A DNA stretch of 64,000 bases, from the NCBI GenBank assembly GCA_007922225.1, contig ML679958.1:58174838-58238837 (forward strand), read 5' to 3'. The notes beneath the pieces were generated by a model. That model made no database searches, was not told where the DNA came from, and saw only the letters and a list, made by a program, of their open reading frames with translations. Each line of letters opens with the position of its first letter. Within the stretch, counting starts at the first letter, position 1. The stretch comes from Emydura subglobosa (lineage: Eukaryota > Chordata > Testudines > Chelidae). Positions 37,573 to 48,659 of the stretch are shown here, one piece after another. The translations under genes and the position numbers were made by a program.

Positions 37573-38209
37573 GCTCCCGCAGTGTCTGGGTAGGGAGCGC
37601 AGCGCAAGCGCAGTGAGAGCGGTCGGGGCGCGTGCCGCTGTTGCACGGTGTGTGCCTGTGAGCCGCGGAGCTGCCTGCGCCAGCTGAGCTGCTGCCCCCC
37701 CTAGGCAGAAGAATGTCTCTGGCTCAGATACTCGCGCCCCGAGTGCCTCTCTTCTCCTGGGGCTGCCGCAGCAGGTAGCACGCGTCTGCTGCTTCACATG
37801 ATCGGTCCTCGCCCGGCCCCAGCCTCCTGGCCTGTTGCAGAGGTAGCCGCTGCGACAGGGTTAAGTTCTGTATCATTTTCTTTCCATCCCCGGTTCCAAT
37901 TTTGATCCAGTCTATTCTGCTCCCAGCCCGCCCGCCCGGCCTTTGATGAATGAGAACCCGAGGCCTTATCGTCAGGGGGCTGCCTGCCTGCCTTGTGCAA
38001 AAATCACGTGCCTCTTTTGTGCAACAAACTGCAGTTGCCATGTGGTCCCCTTCTCTCCATACAGGACAGGGTGGGGGAAGGGGAGCGGTGGGTGCGGCGC
38101 AAGTAGCGCCCTTATTGGCTAGTGCAGGGTTGGTCACTGCAGTTAGTGGAGAATGTTTCTGGAGTGACTCATCCTTTGATTGGACTGGCTGAAATTCAGG
38201 AGGTGGGCT

Positions 38210-38975
38210 CATGCTTTTTAACTCTAGCCTAGCCCTAGACGCTCACCTCTCTAGATTTCCACTCATCTGCAGTATGTGAATTACAGCAGGTGAAGATATT
38301 TATTTAAAAAAAAAAAAATTCAGCTCACTTGTTCCTTCATAATTGCCAGTGCTGTGGCTAATATGGTACCTCTTACTGGCTCAACCAATAATGCAGAATA
38401 TATATAAATATTTGGGCTGCAAAGATCTCTTCTACAGTGATTCAGGCAACATAGATTATATGATAATAATTAAGGACAATATACTGGATGTGTTAAACAT
38501 TCAAAGTTGCATACAAATTAGCAATTTAAAAAACTGCATTCATAAATTGTATCTATATCTATATAACATAGATAGTTGTTTCTTACAAAAGTAGATATAA
38601 CTAAAGGAAAAACAGCAGTGCAACATTTCATGCCTCACAACTGAAGCAATTAAAATATGTGTTGGTGGTAGCTAAATTATAGTGAAGTAATTTTAAATCC
38701 ATCTATTAAAATAGCACCCCTTTCAATAGCCTGCAGCCAACATTCTGCAAAGGAAGAAAGACCTCACTTTCCTTCTACCATCAGAAAGATGAGACTTAAT
38801 AGACCCAACTACCCACTTCCCTCCACAGAGGCTCTGTCTACAGGTACACAATTCATTGTGTTAGAAAACATTAACAACATTAAACAAGATTTTGTCTTTA
38901 GTGTGAGCAAGAATTTTAGAAGTGTTAGTAAACATGTTTTCTAGCACAGTGCACTTCCCAGTATAAACCAGGCCA
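38210..38975. other. Upstream intergenic sequence, nothing recognised
   Basis: Composition falls back to AT-rich just after the CpG island. A poly-A run lies near 38307-38318. Confidence 0.55.
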
Positions 38976-38979
38976 ATGT

Positions 38980-39122
38980 AAGAAAAACATTCATCAAGGG
39001 TTAGCCCTGAATCCAGCAATGAGTTCACCTAGCAGATCTCTGTGTGGAACCACATTGACTTCCACTAGGCTCCAACAAAGGTGCAAGGATCTGCCCAGAT
39101 GGAGCTTATTGTAGCATTGGGA
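38980..39122. repeat. Sauropsid palindromic repeat (MITE-like)
   Basis: CCTGAATCCAGCAATGAG at the left and GAGCTTATTGTAGCATTGGG at the right, with inner arms GCAGATCTCTGTGTGGA and CAAGGATCTGCCCAGATGG around CATTGACTTCCACT. This matches the well-known family with GATCCTGCAATGAGCTC ends. Confidence 0.6.
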
Positions 39123-39129
39123 CTTTATG

Positions 39130-41085
39130 AACGTGTTTAATTTTAATGGCACTACTCATGCTGAAAGGTAAGCGTGTGTGTGACTGTTTGCAAAATCAAG
39201 CCTAAGGTTGCAAGTCCCCTTTCATTATACATTCCTGTAACTTTCTCAAAAATTCTACTTAGGGCTGAAATTTTCCATGATCAGTCTCAGCCCAGAAGTG
39301 ATTTTTTTCTCAATATTTTAGCAAAACCCAGTCAGTTTTAAAATATATGGTCAATGGGAACAGGTAGAACATTTTTTACAACATTAAATAGTATTAAAAC
39401 ATTTAACTGTACCTGAATAACTAAAAAATGACTGAACTTTAAAGTTTGTTTGTAACTACTTCCCAGTGAGGCATAGACATCAAATAAGTTCTGAAAAAAA
39501 ATAAAATAGTAAAGCTAACTGGTTAAACATTTACATTTGCACATGTGTGCTGAACGATTATTTGATATTTTGATAGTTGTATGGCTCTCTGTTGAGCTGG
39601 AAGCTAAGTCCTGGTCCTGCAATTGGATCATCACAGTTCTGTTACTGCAAATCAGGAACAAAGAAAAATAAAATTCAAATAGCAATGTTAACTCAGTCAG
39701 AAAAAGTGCATACTGTACATTAAATTAGACATTTAAAAAGCCAAACAGTAATCTAGGATCAAGAAAGAATACATGATATAATTTGATAAGACTCTTTTAC
39801 CTAAATAATTCTCTATGCATGCTGTACTTTCTTTTCTTACCCTTTTCTTAAAAACCAATTTGTGAACCTGAATAAAATTACATCAGAGTCAGATTTATCC
39901 ATATTCCTGTGTCTGGTTATTGGTAGAGCTGGTTAAAAGAAAGAGTGGGGAGAATTATCACACAAAATGTTGTGATTTGTTTTTCATCCCTCCATTTCAA
40001 ATTTCTTCATTTGTGAAATTAAACATATTTCAGTGAAATTTTAATTTAAAAAAAAAAAAAAAAGGCTGCTTTTCCCTCAGAAAATTGTGACCAGGTCTGA
40101 CTCTTGGTTTCCAAGTGATAAATGAATACTGGAATTGTTGTCTAGCTCTCAGTCCATGAAGCAGGACCTTTTTTGTATGATCTGGAGGAAAGCTACAAAG
40201 TGAGGGTACTATTGCATCAATCAAATATAAAACTATAGGTGCTACAGTATCACATGCTGGATCCAGCCCCTTATCTTTGTGGAGCACAACTAACGGTTGC
40301 AATGGGGACACTATTGCAATCTATTCATTAGATCTGCTGGAGATGGAAGACTTCAAGAGTGTTGCAAAGGAAGAGGAGTCACTTTGGACTCGGCCTTCCC
40401 GTGTATATGCTCCCCAAATGTACAATCACAGCAGGCTCATCCCAGCCCTTGGTGCTATGTAGGAAGGTTGTGTGTCAGAAGAATGATGTCTAATTCAATC
40501 CAACCATTTTGTACTTCAGTTACTGCAACAGGACAGTCTAAATATTTGGATATTTATCTTTTATATATTAAAAATCTCATCAAAAGGGAAACAACAAGAA
40601 TCTGTTTGCCACCACATATTCTCAAGCTGCTGCTCCACAGATATCAGAAACATTATTATTTTAATATTAGTAGCTCCTTCACTATGTTACAGTAGTAATA
40701 CACATTCATCTCTGTTCACACCATAGCTTACATCCCTATACAGGCTAATTACTAACCTGTTAAGTAGGCACAGTTTGTTGTATTCAGTCAAGATTAGGAC
40801 AGGAACATTGCTAGTCAATTTCCAGGTTTATGGTAAGCCTGTATTGGCAGTACTTTTTAAAACAAGTCACTAACAATAATAAAAAATGAAGTGTTTTGCT
40901 ATGGAGCTTCAGATGGCATTAATTCAGACAGTGGTTTAACATTCTGTGGGTTGTTTGTTTTTAACTGGTGACTATATTTAATCTATAAAGTGACCTACAA
41001 AGGCTTGTGCAACTTTTTTCTTCTTTAAAGAACTCCTGAAAGGAATTCTCCCAACCTTCGTCTCCCAAAAAGTTTTATTCTGTTT
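39130..41085. other. Intergenic sequence, nothing recognised
   Basis: Poly-A run near 40049-40063. Frames at 40277-40695 overlap in two phases and show no domain. Confidence 0.5.
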
Positions 41086-41092
41086 CTCTTTT

Positions 41093-41462
41093 CTCTTAGT
41101 CCTTGTCTACACTAGTGCTTAGGATGGCAAGATTTTGTCGATCAGGAGTGTGAAAAAACACCCATGAGCAACATAAGTTTTGCCAGCAAATGCACTTGTG
41201 TAGCAGCATTATGTTGATGGGAGAGAACTGTCCCACCGACATAATAAAAACACCTAAATGAGTGGCAGTAGCTACATCAGCAGGGAAGCGTCTCCCACCG
41301 ACATAGGCTATGCACACAAGTGTTTATGATGGCAAAATTTATGTCGCGCAGGGGGTGTTTTTTTCACACTCCTGAGCAACAAAATCTTGCCATCCTAAGC
41401 ACTAGTGTAGACAAGGACTAAGAGATCTTGCCATCATAAATGCTAGTGTAGACAAGGCATTA
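41093..41462. mobile_element. Long fold-back MITE ('GTCTACACTAGTGCTT' family) with an extra terminal copy
   Basis: The left arm starting CTCTTAGTCCTTGTCTACAC (41093) and the right arm ending GTAGACAAGGACTAAGAG (41424) are inverted copies with no visible mismatch for over 40 bases; further in, GTGTGAAAAAACACCC pairs with GGGGGTGTTTTTTTCACAC. A second, slightly different end (CTTGCCATCATAAATGCTAG ... TAGACAAGGCATTAG) follows at 41427-41462. Typical of turtle genomes. No coding capacity. Confidence 0.7.
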
Positions 41463-42049
41463 GAAAAACCAGAAATGTCAATCAAGTCTTGAATTGTATT
41501 TGTTTTGGATGACTTATTGGATGATTTAAAAATACATATTGGGAGATTTTTTCAGCTTGCAAGTGAAGATCTGGAGTGTTGAATCTTTAGCAAAGAGAGA
41601 CTTTTTTTCCAAATTTTAGTTGTGTTGACAAAAACTAAGAATTTCAGCTATATTAATGAAAATACCACCCTCTTTCCGTTAATCAGGTTCAACAGTCTTG
41701 TTTTAGTACTAGTGAATTTTTAATCATACTAGACTATCTTTAAAAATTTCACTTCATGATTTCTCAAGCCCTGCCATGTGGGTAGGTTACCCCTTTCATG
41801 AATACTACATTCAAATGCAAATTTGATTAAGGAGGTCTAAAAGCTTTGTTTTATCATTCAATTATGGCATGTAAACATTGAACACAGAGCTCTAGTACAA
41901 TGGTAAAGGTTAAAAGAAAATGTTCAGACCTTCTGTTACTCATACATTACCAGCCAAAGCAACTGTCTGATCTGATTGCTGTTACCCATCATCCTCTTTT
42001 CTACTCATCTGCATTTGCAATCATCACTTATCAAATTACATCCTAAATA

Positions 42050-42150
42050 TGGGCTCAGTTCTGGAAGGCCTTTGATAAATATTCCTTATTCATGGGTGTG
42101 AAGTCAATGGAACTAAACATTTAAATTAGGGCTTACAGGATAGAGCCCTT
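42050..42150. repeat. Sauropsid palindromic short repeat
   Basis: GGGCTCAGTTCTGGAAGGCC, TCATGGGTGTGAAGTCAATG and TACAGGATAGAGCCC fit the family with GGGCCCAATTCTGCA ... GCAGGATCGGGCCC ends. Confidence 0.4.
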
Positions 42151-42479
42151 AGCTTTTAAACTCTTTGGGTCTTTTATTAGTCTGTTATGTACCACACCAT
42201 ATTTATGATGCAGCATAAACAAAAACAATGACCAAATAATTTACAGAAAATAGTTTGCTTGCCAGATATAGCCTCCTTTTGTCTTTGCAGAAAGTCCATG
42301 AGCAGACAAGGATTTCCTCAGATTTACTCAATTGGTTTTTGTGGTTTCTTTTACTCTTTATGAATTAATCATGAGTAGTTAGATTGGAGTATTTATTACT
42401 CAATGCTAGAAAGCTGAACTGCTTTGGTTACTTGTGAGCGGGCACATAATTCACATGACATTGCTTCTTTTTCACTGGC

Positions 42480-42640
42480 TGGGACCCCTAGTAAGGAAAG
42501 CACTTAAGCACATGCACATATTTTTTTCTGGAAAAAAAGTGCTTTTTTTCAGGAAAACACTTAAGCGTGTGCTTAATTTAAGCATATGCTTAAAGCCCAT
42601 TGACTTTCAATGGGACTTAAGCACATGCTTAAATTCTTCC
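42480..42640. repeat. Sauropsid repeat rich in AAGCACATGCTTAA words
   Basis: AAGCACATGCACAT, ACTTAAGCGTGTGCTTAA, AAGCATATGCTTAA, TTCAATGGGACTTAAGCACA and TGCTTAAATTC are inverted and direct copies of one short word around a CAATGGGACT core. The plus-strand frame at 42434-42724 runs through it and is not a gene. Confidence 0.5.
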
Positions 42641-42734
42641 TTAGGTAGGGATGCTTTTCAGATTCATGGCCTGGAGGAGTGTAACCATTATAATAAGGGG
42701 CAGGTCTTTAGAGCCTCTGTTTAGGGACAAATAC

Positions 42735-43170
42735 ACAAAAGTGGGGAATTTTGGAAAATCTGAAGGTGGAAGGCAATTTAGGTGAAAGTGGTCATGAAAT
42801 GACAGATCTCATTCTAAGGAAAAGAAAGGGTGAGAGCAACAGAATAAGGACAATGGATTTCAAAAAAGCAGACTTTAACAAACTCAGAGAACTGGTAGCT
42901 AGGGTCCCATGGGAAAAAATCTAAGGGATAAAGGAATCAGGAGAGCTGGCAGTTTCTCAAGGAGACAATATCAATGGCATAACTGCAGATTATCTCAATG
43001 CCTGAAGAAAAGCTAGGAAAACTAGTAAGAGGCCAATATGGCTCGCTCAGGAGCTCTTTAGTGACCTGAAAATCGAAAAGGAATCCTACAAAGAGTGGGA
43101 ACATTGTTTAGGAGAAGTACAAAAGAATAGCTCAAGCATGTAGGGATAAAAATCAGAAAGGCTAAGGCAC
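42735..43170 (+). mobile_element. CR1 LINE, 5' segment of the interrupted copy
   Basis: GAAGGCAATTTAGGTGAAAG, TGGTCATGAAATGACAGATC, GGATTTCAAAAAAGCAGACT and CAGAAAGGCTAAGGCAC are CR1 ORF2 sequence between endonuclease and reverse transcriptase. The copy is 5'-truncated (no endonuclease visible). It continues at 44134 and 46166 after two later insertions. Frames are broken. Confidence 0.75.
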
Positions 43171-43175
43171 AATAT

Positions 43176-44128
43176 TGTTATGTAACTTTGAATTAAGTGG
43201 GGACCGCCTCTCAAACTTGACCTGCAAGATTTGGCTGGGAACCCAGTTACTTGGTTCTTTTAATGTGATGTGGAGAGAAGAGAGAGGAAAATCAACCCGG
43301 CTTTTATCAGGATAGTGTTTATTATCAAATTGTTATGAACAATTTTACATTAATTACTTACTACTTACACAATTTATGATTCAACTCCCCTCCAACACTA
43401 ATTACAACTTTCATTACGATTACTACAACAAATACATAAAACTACAATAAACTATATATATTAACGCTAAATACTCACCACAAAAGGACAACAACCCAAC
43501 ACCAACAAAAACAATAAAGATTTCATGACCTGGTCTTAGTTTCTTTACGTTATGGTACGGTTACTTGCCCGGGATATCATCCGTAGGACAGAATCCCATG
43601 GGTTATCAGCTCAATGCCTTACTAATCTATGCAGTGCAGCGTTGGGGCGACAAGCTGGAGAGAAGCGAGACGGTTGATCAGACCCTCCACGTGTGTGATT
43701 CTGGTGCACCCCCAACCAAGGACCCTCTGTAGAGGACTTGCGTTCAGGGCTCTACATTTACCTTCCGTCTGACAACCTCTTTTATCTCCACTCCAGCATG
43801 TGCGTCCGCCAAGCCAATCGGGCATGTTGTAGATGCCTTTCCTGGTCACGTTTACATGTCGCTTCCGGGTTCGTTTGGAGCGGTTGGCTTATGCTGACGT
43901 GCCTTTCTTCTATTGCTGTGCCTAGATATTGCCTTATTTGGTATTGGAACTGCAGAACTGACAAGTTCCCTTTTTCCGGGTTTACTCAGTTAACTTTTGG
44001 TCATGCGCTTTGTTGGTGCTCAGTATCCTCCTATATGGTTATAACCTTTATTACAAAATGAATTCCCTTCCTGGTCTCAAAATGGACTCAGGGCACACTA
44101 ATTTTACATATACCCCTCTGTTATGACA
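43176..44128. mobile_element. Solo LTR (953 bp) with exact 5-bp target duplication, inside CR1
   Basis: Begins TGTTATGTAAC and ends CTGTTATGACA, the TG...CA form of an LTR. The flanking pentamers AATAT (43171-43175) and AATAT (44129-44133) are identical, and the CR1 sequence reads across the gap if the LTR and one pentamer are removed. No internal retroviral region, so a solo LTR formed by LTR-LTR recombination is the simplest reading. The left half is AT-rich and G-poor; the right half (43620-43900) is G+C-richer with many CpGs, suggesting a relatively recent insertion. Orientation and family are not resolved. Open frames inside it (43622-44061) have no domain. Confidence 0.8.
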
Positions 44129-44133
44129 AATAT

Positions 44134-44669
44134 GAGTAACAATTAGCATTGGACATGAAAAGGCAATAAAGAGGTTCTTTAAATACATACGGAACAAGAG
44201 AAAGATGAAGGAAAGTGTAGGTCCTCTATTTAATGAGGAAGGAGAGCTAATAACTGATGACATTAAGCAGGTGGAAGTGATTATTACTGATTTTGCTTCA
44301 TTTTTCACTAAAAAAGTTAATGATATCCAGATACTTAACACAATTAGGGGAGAGAATGCAAGCCAAAAATAGGCAAAGAACAGGTTACACAATATTTAGA
44401 TAAATTAGATGTATTTAAATTGACAGTGCCTGATGCAATTCATTTTAGGATACTTAAGGAACTATTGAAGCAATTATCTTTGAGTAATCATGGATGAGTG
44501 GTGAGGTCCCAATGGAATGGAGAAGGACAGGCATAGAACCTATCTTTAAAAAGGGAAAGAAAGAAGACCTGAGGAATTATAGACCAGTCATCTTAATTTC
44601 AGTACCTGGAAAGATAGTGGAACAAATTATTAAACAATCAATTTGTAAGCACCTTGAGGATTACAGGAT
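44134..44669 (+). mobile_element. CR1 LINE, middle segment (start of reverse transcriptase)
   Basis: CR1 continues with GGACATGAAAAGGCAATAAA, GAAAGTGTAGGTCCTCTATT and GGAGAGCTAATAACTGATGA. In the translated plus frame (44494 onward) it reads GTGIEPIFKKGKKEDLRNYR and PGKIVEQII, the fingers of the CR1 reverse transcriptase. Interrupted at 44670 by a Tigger-like transposon. Confidence 0.85.
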
Positions 44670-45149
44670 TATAGTAGAACCTCAGAGTTGCAAATGCCTC
44701 GGGAAGGGAGGTTGTTCATAACTGAAACGTACCTGACTGAACAAAATATTATGGTTGTTCTTTCAAAAGCTTTCAACTGAACATTGACTTAATACGGCTG
44801 TGAAATTTTACTATGCAGAAAAATATGCTGCTTTTAACCATCTTAATTTAAATGAAACAAGCACAGAAATACTTTCCTTATCTTGTCCTTACCTTTTTTT
44901 TAAACTTTCCATTTATTTTTTAGTAGTTTACATTTAACACAGTACTGTATTTCAATTTTAAGTAATTTCTTGCTTCTTTTTTAGTGTTCATTATCCATGA
45001 AAAAAAGGCAACAAAAAAGCCACCAATTTAAATGTCATTCACATAGCACTAGAAAAAAAATGCTGATGCAAAATGCACCTGCACTAGTCTTTATAATGAC
45101 AATTTTTAAAAAGAAAGAGAAAAGAAAGAACAAGGTATCTAAACTTAAC

Positions 45150-45330
45150 TTTCCTGCTTAAGTACTACAGGATAGACTATGTAGACTTGAAAATAATCTT
45201 TACTGGTAGTCTGCTTGAGGTTGCTAACATGTTTTTTTGATGCCATGGTGCGTAGCTCTTGAAGCATCATTAGGTTTATTGGTGTGGCTTCAGGCTGTTG
45301 TTGAAACCATTGAGAAAGGTAGTGAAGCAC
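45150..45330 (-). pseudogene. Tigger/pogo-like transposase, C-terminal remnant
   Basis: About 57 codons are open on the minus strand and include WFQQQPEATP, LMMLQELRTMASK and NLKQTTSKDYF. This spacing (WFxxxPE, then an L.xLR....KK helix, then a terminal DYF) is that of pogo/Tigger and Jerky-type transposase C-termini. The DDE catalytic domain and DNA-binding helices are absent. It lies inside the inverted termini described for the surrounding element. Confidence 0.55.
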
Positions 45331-45489
45331 TCTTCTGCTTACATGTGTGGGATCTTCTTGGTGTTCTCCCCTCGCTCACTGGCTCTCTCCTCTCCCACCT
45401 GGAGTGGTACCTGGGCTGGGGGTGATGGGAAATGGGCTTGCTTAACAGGGAAGCCCCAGCTGCCGCTGCTGCCAAGGGGACACTACATG

Positions 45490-45680
45490 CTGAGCTCCCA
45501 CTCCCCTCCTACCTCCACATTCACCTTTCCCATCCCATCCCCCTTCCCCTTGCCCCTATCCTCCTGCCCCATTCCCCTATCCCCTTCTCTTCCCCCTGCC
45601 CTATCCCATCCTGCTTCCTTCCCCACTGTCTTTTCTCCCCACCCCACCACCCCACCGTGTCCCCTTTACCCTGGCCCACC
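45490..45680 (+). repeat. C-rich pyrimidine tract inside the Tigger-like element
   Basis: A strand-asymmetric run of CCCCT, CCTTCC and CCCATC words, almost free of G on the plus strand over long stretches. It produces long spurious open frames in several phases (45298-45756, 45432-45743). Confidence 0.8.
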
Positions 45681-46165
45681 ACGGGCACTCAGCATTGTAC
45701 TGAAAACAGGACAATGGCCATGCAGGGTGCCCAGCACACATAGAAGGGGAAAATGACCAGCACTAGGACCCAGGAGGCAGCACCAAGATGCAGAGGCGGT
45801 GAGCCAAAGCGGGCACCCTCCCTCACCTAACAGGAGAAATGGCTCTGTCCCACCCCCTCCTAGGCCTGGCTTGCAGGGAGAGGAGCCAAGCAAGCCGGAA
45901 ATGTGCCAGGAGGGAGGTGCAGCGTGGGAATGACAGAACCTCCTTCCCCACCAGCAGGCCGAATTGAGCCAAGTCCTGGGCAGCTCAGTACTTGCAGAAA
46001 TTGGGGGGGAGGGGCTAGAAGCAGTGGCACGTGACCCTGCATGCACCCCTCACATCTTGCATCTGTTGGGGGGAGGGGCAATGCCCCCCACTAACTACGC
46101 CCATGTGTGTGGTTGACCAGTCAGTTCATATCTCTGGTGTTCATATCTCTGAGGCTTTACTGTAT

Positions 46166-47419
46166 AAGAAATATCTAGCATGGATTTCTCATGAACAAGT
46201 CATGCCAAACCAACACAATTTCCTTCTTTGATAGAGTTATTAGCCTAGTGAATAGGGAGGAAGGAGTAGATGTGACATATCTTGATTTTCATAAGGCTTT
46301 TAACACAGCCCCACATGACATTCTCATAAACAAATTAGGAAAATATAGTCTAGATTAAATTACTATAAAGTGGCTGCACAACTGGTTGTAAAACCATACT
46401 CAAAGGCTAGTTATCAATGATTCGCTGTCAAACTGAGAGGCCATACCTAGTGGGGTCCTATAAAGATCAGTTCCAAGTCCAGTACTATTCAATATTTTCT
46501 TTAATGACTTGGATAATGAAGTGGAGAGCATGCTTATAAAATTTGCAGATGACACCAAGATGGGAGGGATTGCAAGCACTTTGGAGGACAGGATTAGAAT
46601 TCAAAATGTCCTTGTCAAATTGGAGAATTCATCTAAAATCAACAAGATGAAATTCAATAAGGACAAGTGCCAAGTATTACACTTAGGAAGGAAAAATTAA
46701 ATGCACAACTACAAATTGAGGAATAACTGACTAAGTGATATTACTGCTGAAAAGGATCTGGGCATTATAATGAATCATAAATTGACTCTGAGTCAACAAT
46801 GTGATGCAATTGCTAACAGGGCTAATATCATTTTGGGGTGTTTTATCAGAAGCATCATATGTCTGACATGGGAGGTATTCTCTCTTTGGCACCAGCAAGT
46901 CTCAGCAGGACTATTTTGTCCAAATCTGGGTGCCACACTTTAGCAAAGATGTGGATAAATTGGAGAGAGTCCAGAGGAGAGCAACAAAGCTGATAAAAAG
47001 GATTCGCAAACCTGACCTATGAGGAGAGGTTAAAAAAAACTAAGCATGTTTAGTCTTGAAAAAAGAGGACTGAGGGGGGATCTGATAACAGTCTTTAAAT
47101 ATGTTAAGGGCTGTTATAAAGAGGACAGTGATCAATTTTTCTGCATGTTCACTGAAGGTAGGGCTAGAAATAATGGGCTCAGTCTGCAGCAAGGGAGTCT
47201 TGAATATTGGATATTGGATTAGAAAAACGTTTCTAACTATTAGGATAGTTAAGCTGTGGAATAGGTTTCCAAGGGAGGTCATGGAATCTTTTAAAAATAA
47301 GTTGTACATATACCTGTCAGGGTTGGTCGAGGTTTACTTGGTCCTGCCTCAGCACACAGAGCTGGAGTTGATGACCTCTCAAGCTCCCTTCTAGCTCTAC
47401 ATTTCTATGATTCTATGAT
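46166..47419 (+). mobile_element. CR1 LINE, 3' segment with RT catalytic motif and tail
   Basis: Resumes with AGCATGGATTTCTCATGAAC, ATGCCAAACCAACACAATTT. The plus frame carries IKFADDTKMGG, with the catalytic Asp pair at 46548-46553, followed by the CR1 thumb and the 3'UTR (GGAGAGAGTCCAGAGGAGAG; GCTGGAGTTGATGACCTCTC; CCCTTCTAGCTCTAC). It ends in the hallmark microsatellite TTTCTATGATTCTATGA at about 47403-47419, so the 3' end is complete. Several stops and frameshifts: inactive. Confidence 0.9.
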
Positions 47420-47514
47420 ATGCAAAGGCAGCATATTCTAAGATGTGGTGTGATTATGTGTGACCCATGAATCTCTTGATGTCAACTTGGATCTGGGACT
47501 ATTATATCCATAAT

Positions 47515-47813
47515 TAGGGTGAACATACATCCTGTTTGGCCGAGACAGTCCCTTTTTTAAGCCCTGGCCCAACTTTTTTGACAAAGGTGGGCATTTGTTC
47601 CATTTGCAAGAGCAAACGGGGCAAATGCCATCTTTTGTCAAAAAGTGGGGTGCGGAGGAATGGGTTGCAGGTGAGCAGAGATGCCAGCCCTACGCGGGGG
47701 GGGAGGCAGGGCTCAGGTGGGGGCAGGCAGTGCTTCAGCAGGCAGCTCCACCAGCTCCACGTGGGCTAGCCCCATGTGGTTTCCCATTTTCCCTTTGGGA
47801 AATATCATCATCC
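47515..47813. repeat. MITE-like element (TAGGGTGAACATA start)
   Basis: Left end TTAGGGTGAACATACATCC, then GGCCGAGACAGTCCCTTTTT; the right part TTTTCCCTTTGGGAAATATC is the inverse of the usual ATATTTCCCAAAGGG terminus of this family, though the last bases have decayed. Confidence 0.5.
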
Positions 47814-47819
47814 TGTGCA

Positions 47820-48270
47820 TAATAATTCACTAAAGAATGACGTGAGGTCTCTACTGAGAGCCAATAATACACTGGTCATCGTAACCATTGTGAAATGTAT
47901 GTACGGATTACATTTAAGGAGTTATGTACCTTTATTTAAAATGATGTTCTGAATATCTGTGAGTTAAAGCACACAGGAGATGACAAATATGTTCCTTATA
48001 GACATGCAGGAGACACTTATCTATCTGTCTGGTTATATGCAAATTGAGTATTGTGTACTTCACAATGGATATCTATTAACATACTAAACTACCACCTAAT
48101 CAAGATAAAGAAATTAACAAGAGATTGCAAACATCTACAGGAAAGAACACACAGCAGGAGGGTGTCCGGTTTATGAATAAAGATCAAATAATTGTTTTGT
48201 TATATCTGGGGTTGTAAAGGGACACCCTGGTACCTTTCATCTAGGAAGTAAACTTACAGTGGGGTTGCTT
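47820..48270. other. Intergenic sequence, nothing recognised
   Basis: AT-rich, with no coding frame or repeat assigned. Confidence 0.5.
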
Positions 48271-48279
48271 CACAAATGG

Positions 48280-48650
48280 AAGATCACAACCAAGCTTAGT
48301 AGTAATATGCTGGAAGGACTGTGGGGAAGATTTTGCTTTTATGACCATTTCCTATTCATTACATTTAGGCTCTAGTATGCACATTGTGACTTTATTTTAT
48401 ATGTAACCCTTTGTTTCCAATATTTCTGCTTGCTATTATTTGAATCTCTGTTCTTTGTTAAAAAAAAAACGTATACTTGTTTTCCCTATAAACAAATCCA
48501 AGTGCTTTGTGCTAAGCAGAACTGAGTTCTACAGATTAATTGGTAATCAGTAGTGTAATGTTCCTTTGGGAACAGAGGATCTGGGAATTCTGTGGGTCCC
48601 CAGTGGATCAGGGGCTGGGCACTCCAGGGAGACACTCGGAGGACTCTTGA
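48280..48650 (-). mobile_element. Possible second LTR-derived fragment abutting the Gypsy pol
   Basis: On the minus strand: GCACAAAGCACTTGGATTTG, ATAGGGAAAACAAGTATACG, AACAAAGAACAGAGATTC and AGCAAGCAGAAATATTGG. I recall this order from a common turtle LTR-like repeat. It follows directly after the broken RNase H region, so it may have replaced the 3' half of the Gypsy element. Weakly supported. Confidence 0.3.
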
Positions 48651-48659
48651 GTGCCTGTT

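Larger units (their letters stand above)
35930..38200 (-). promoter_or_regulatory. TSC22D1: CpG-island promoter and 5'UTR of TSC22D1
   Basis: The base composition changes sharply from AT-rich flanks to a G+C- and CpG-rich block covering the first part of the coding exon, the 5'UTR and the upstream region. The transcription start cannot be fixed from sequence alone; it lies somewhere between the ATG and about 37.6 kb. There are GC boxes, several CCAAT boxes in the TSC22D1 direction, a TATA-like run, an E-box CACGTG at 38005-38010 and AP-1-like sites (TGAGTCA just upstream of codon 1 near 36166, TGACTCA at 38165-38171). The gene is known as TGF-beta-responsive; a link to these AP-1 sites is only an inference. 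Confidence 0.8.
44672..46163 (-). mobile_element. Tigger/pogo-like DNA transposon inserted in CR1 (TA target)
   Basis: Left end TAGTAGAACCTCAGAG, right end CTCTGAGGCTTTACTG; the ends are inverted, of the CAGTAGAACCTCAGAG type, and are flanked by TA at 44670-44671 and 46164-46165. TA targets and CAG...CTG termini are typical of Tc1/mariner-class Tigger elements. A remnant of the transposase C-terminus is on the minus strand. The middle of the transposase is missing; a C-rich pyrimidine tract occupies 45490-45680. CR1 reads continuously across the insertion. Confidence 0.75.

Noticed and set aside
45298..46081. Pro/Ser-rich frames of up to 152 codons
   Set aside because: Produced by the C-rich tract inside the Tigger-like element, in several phases at once.
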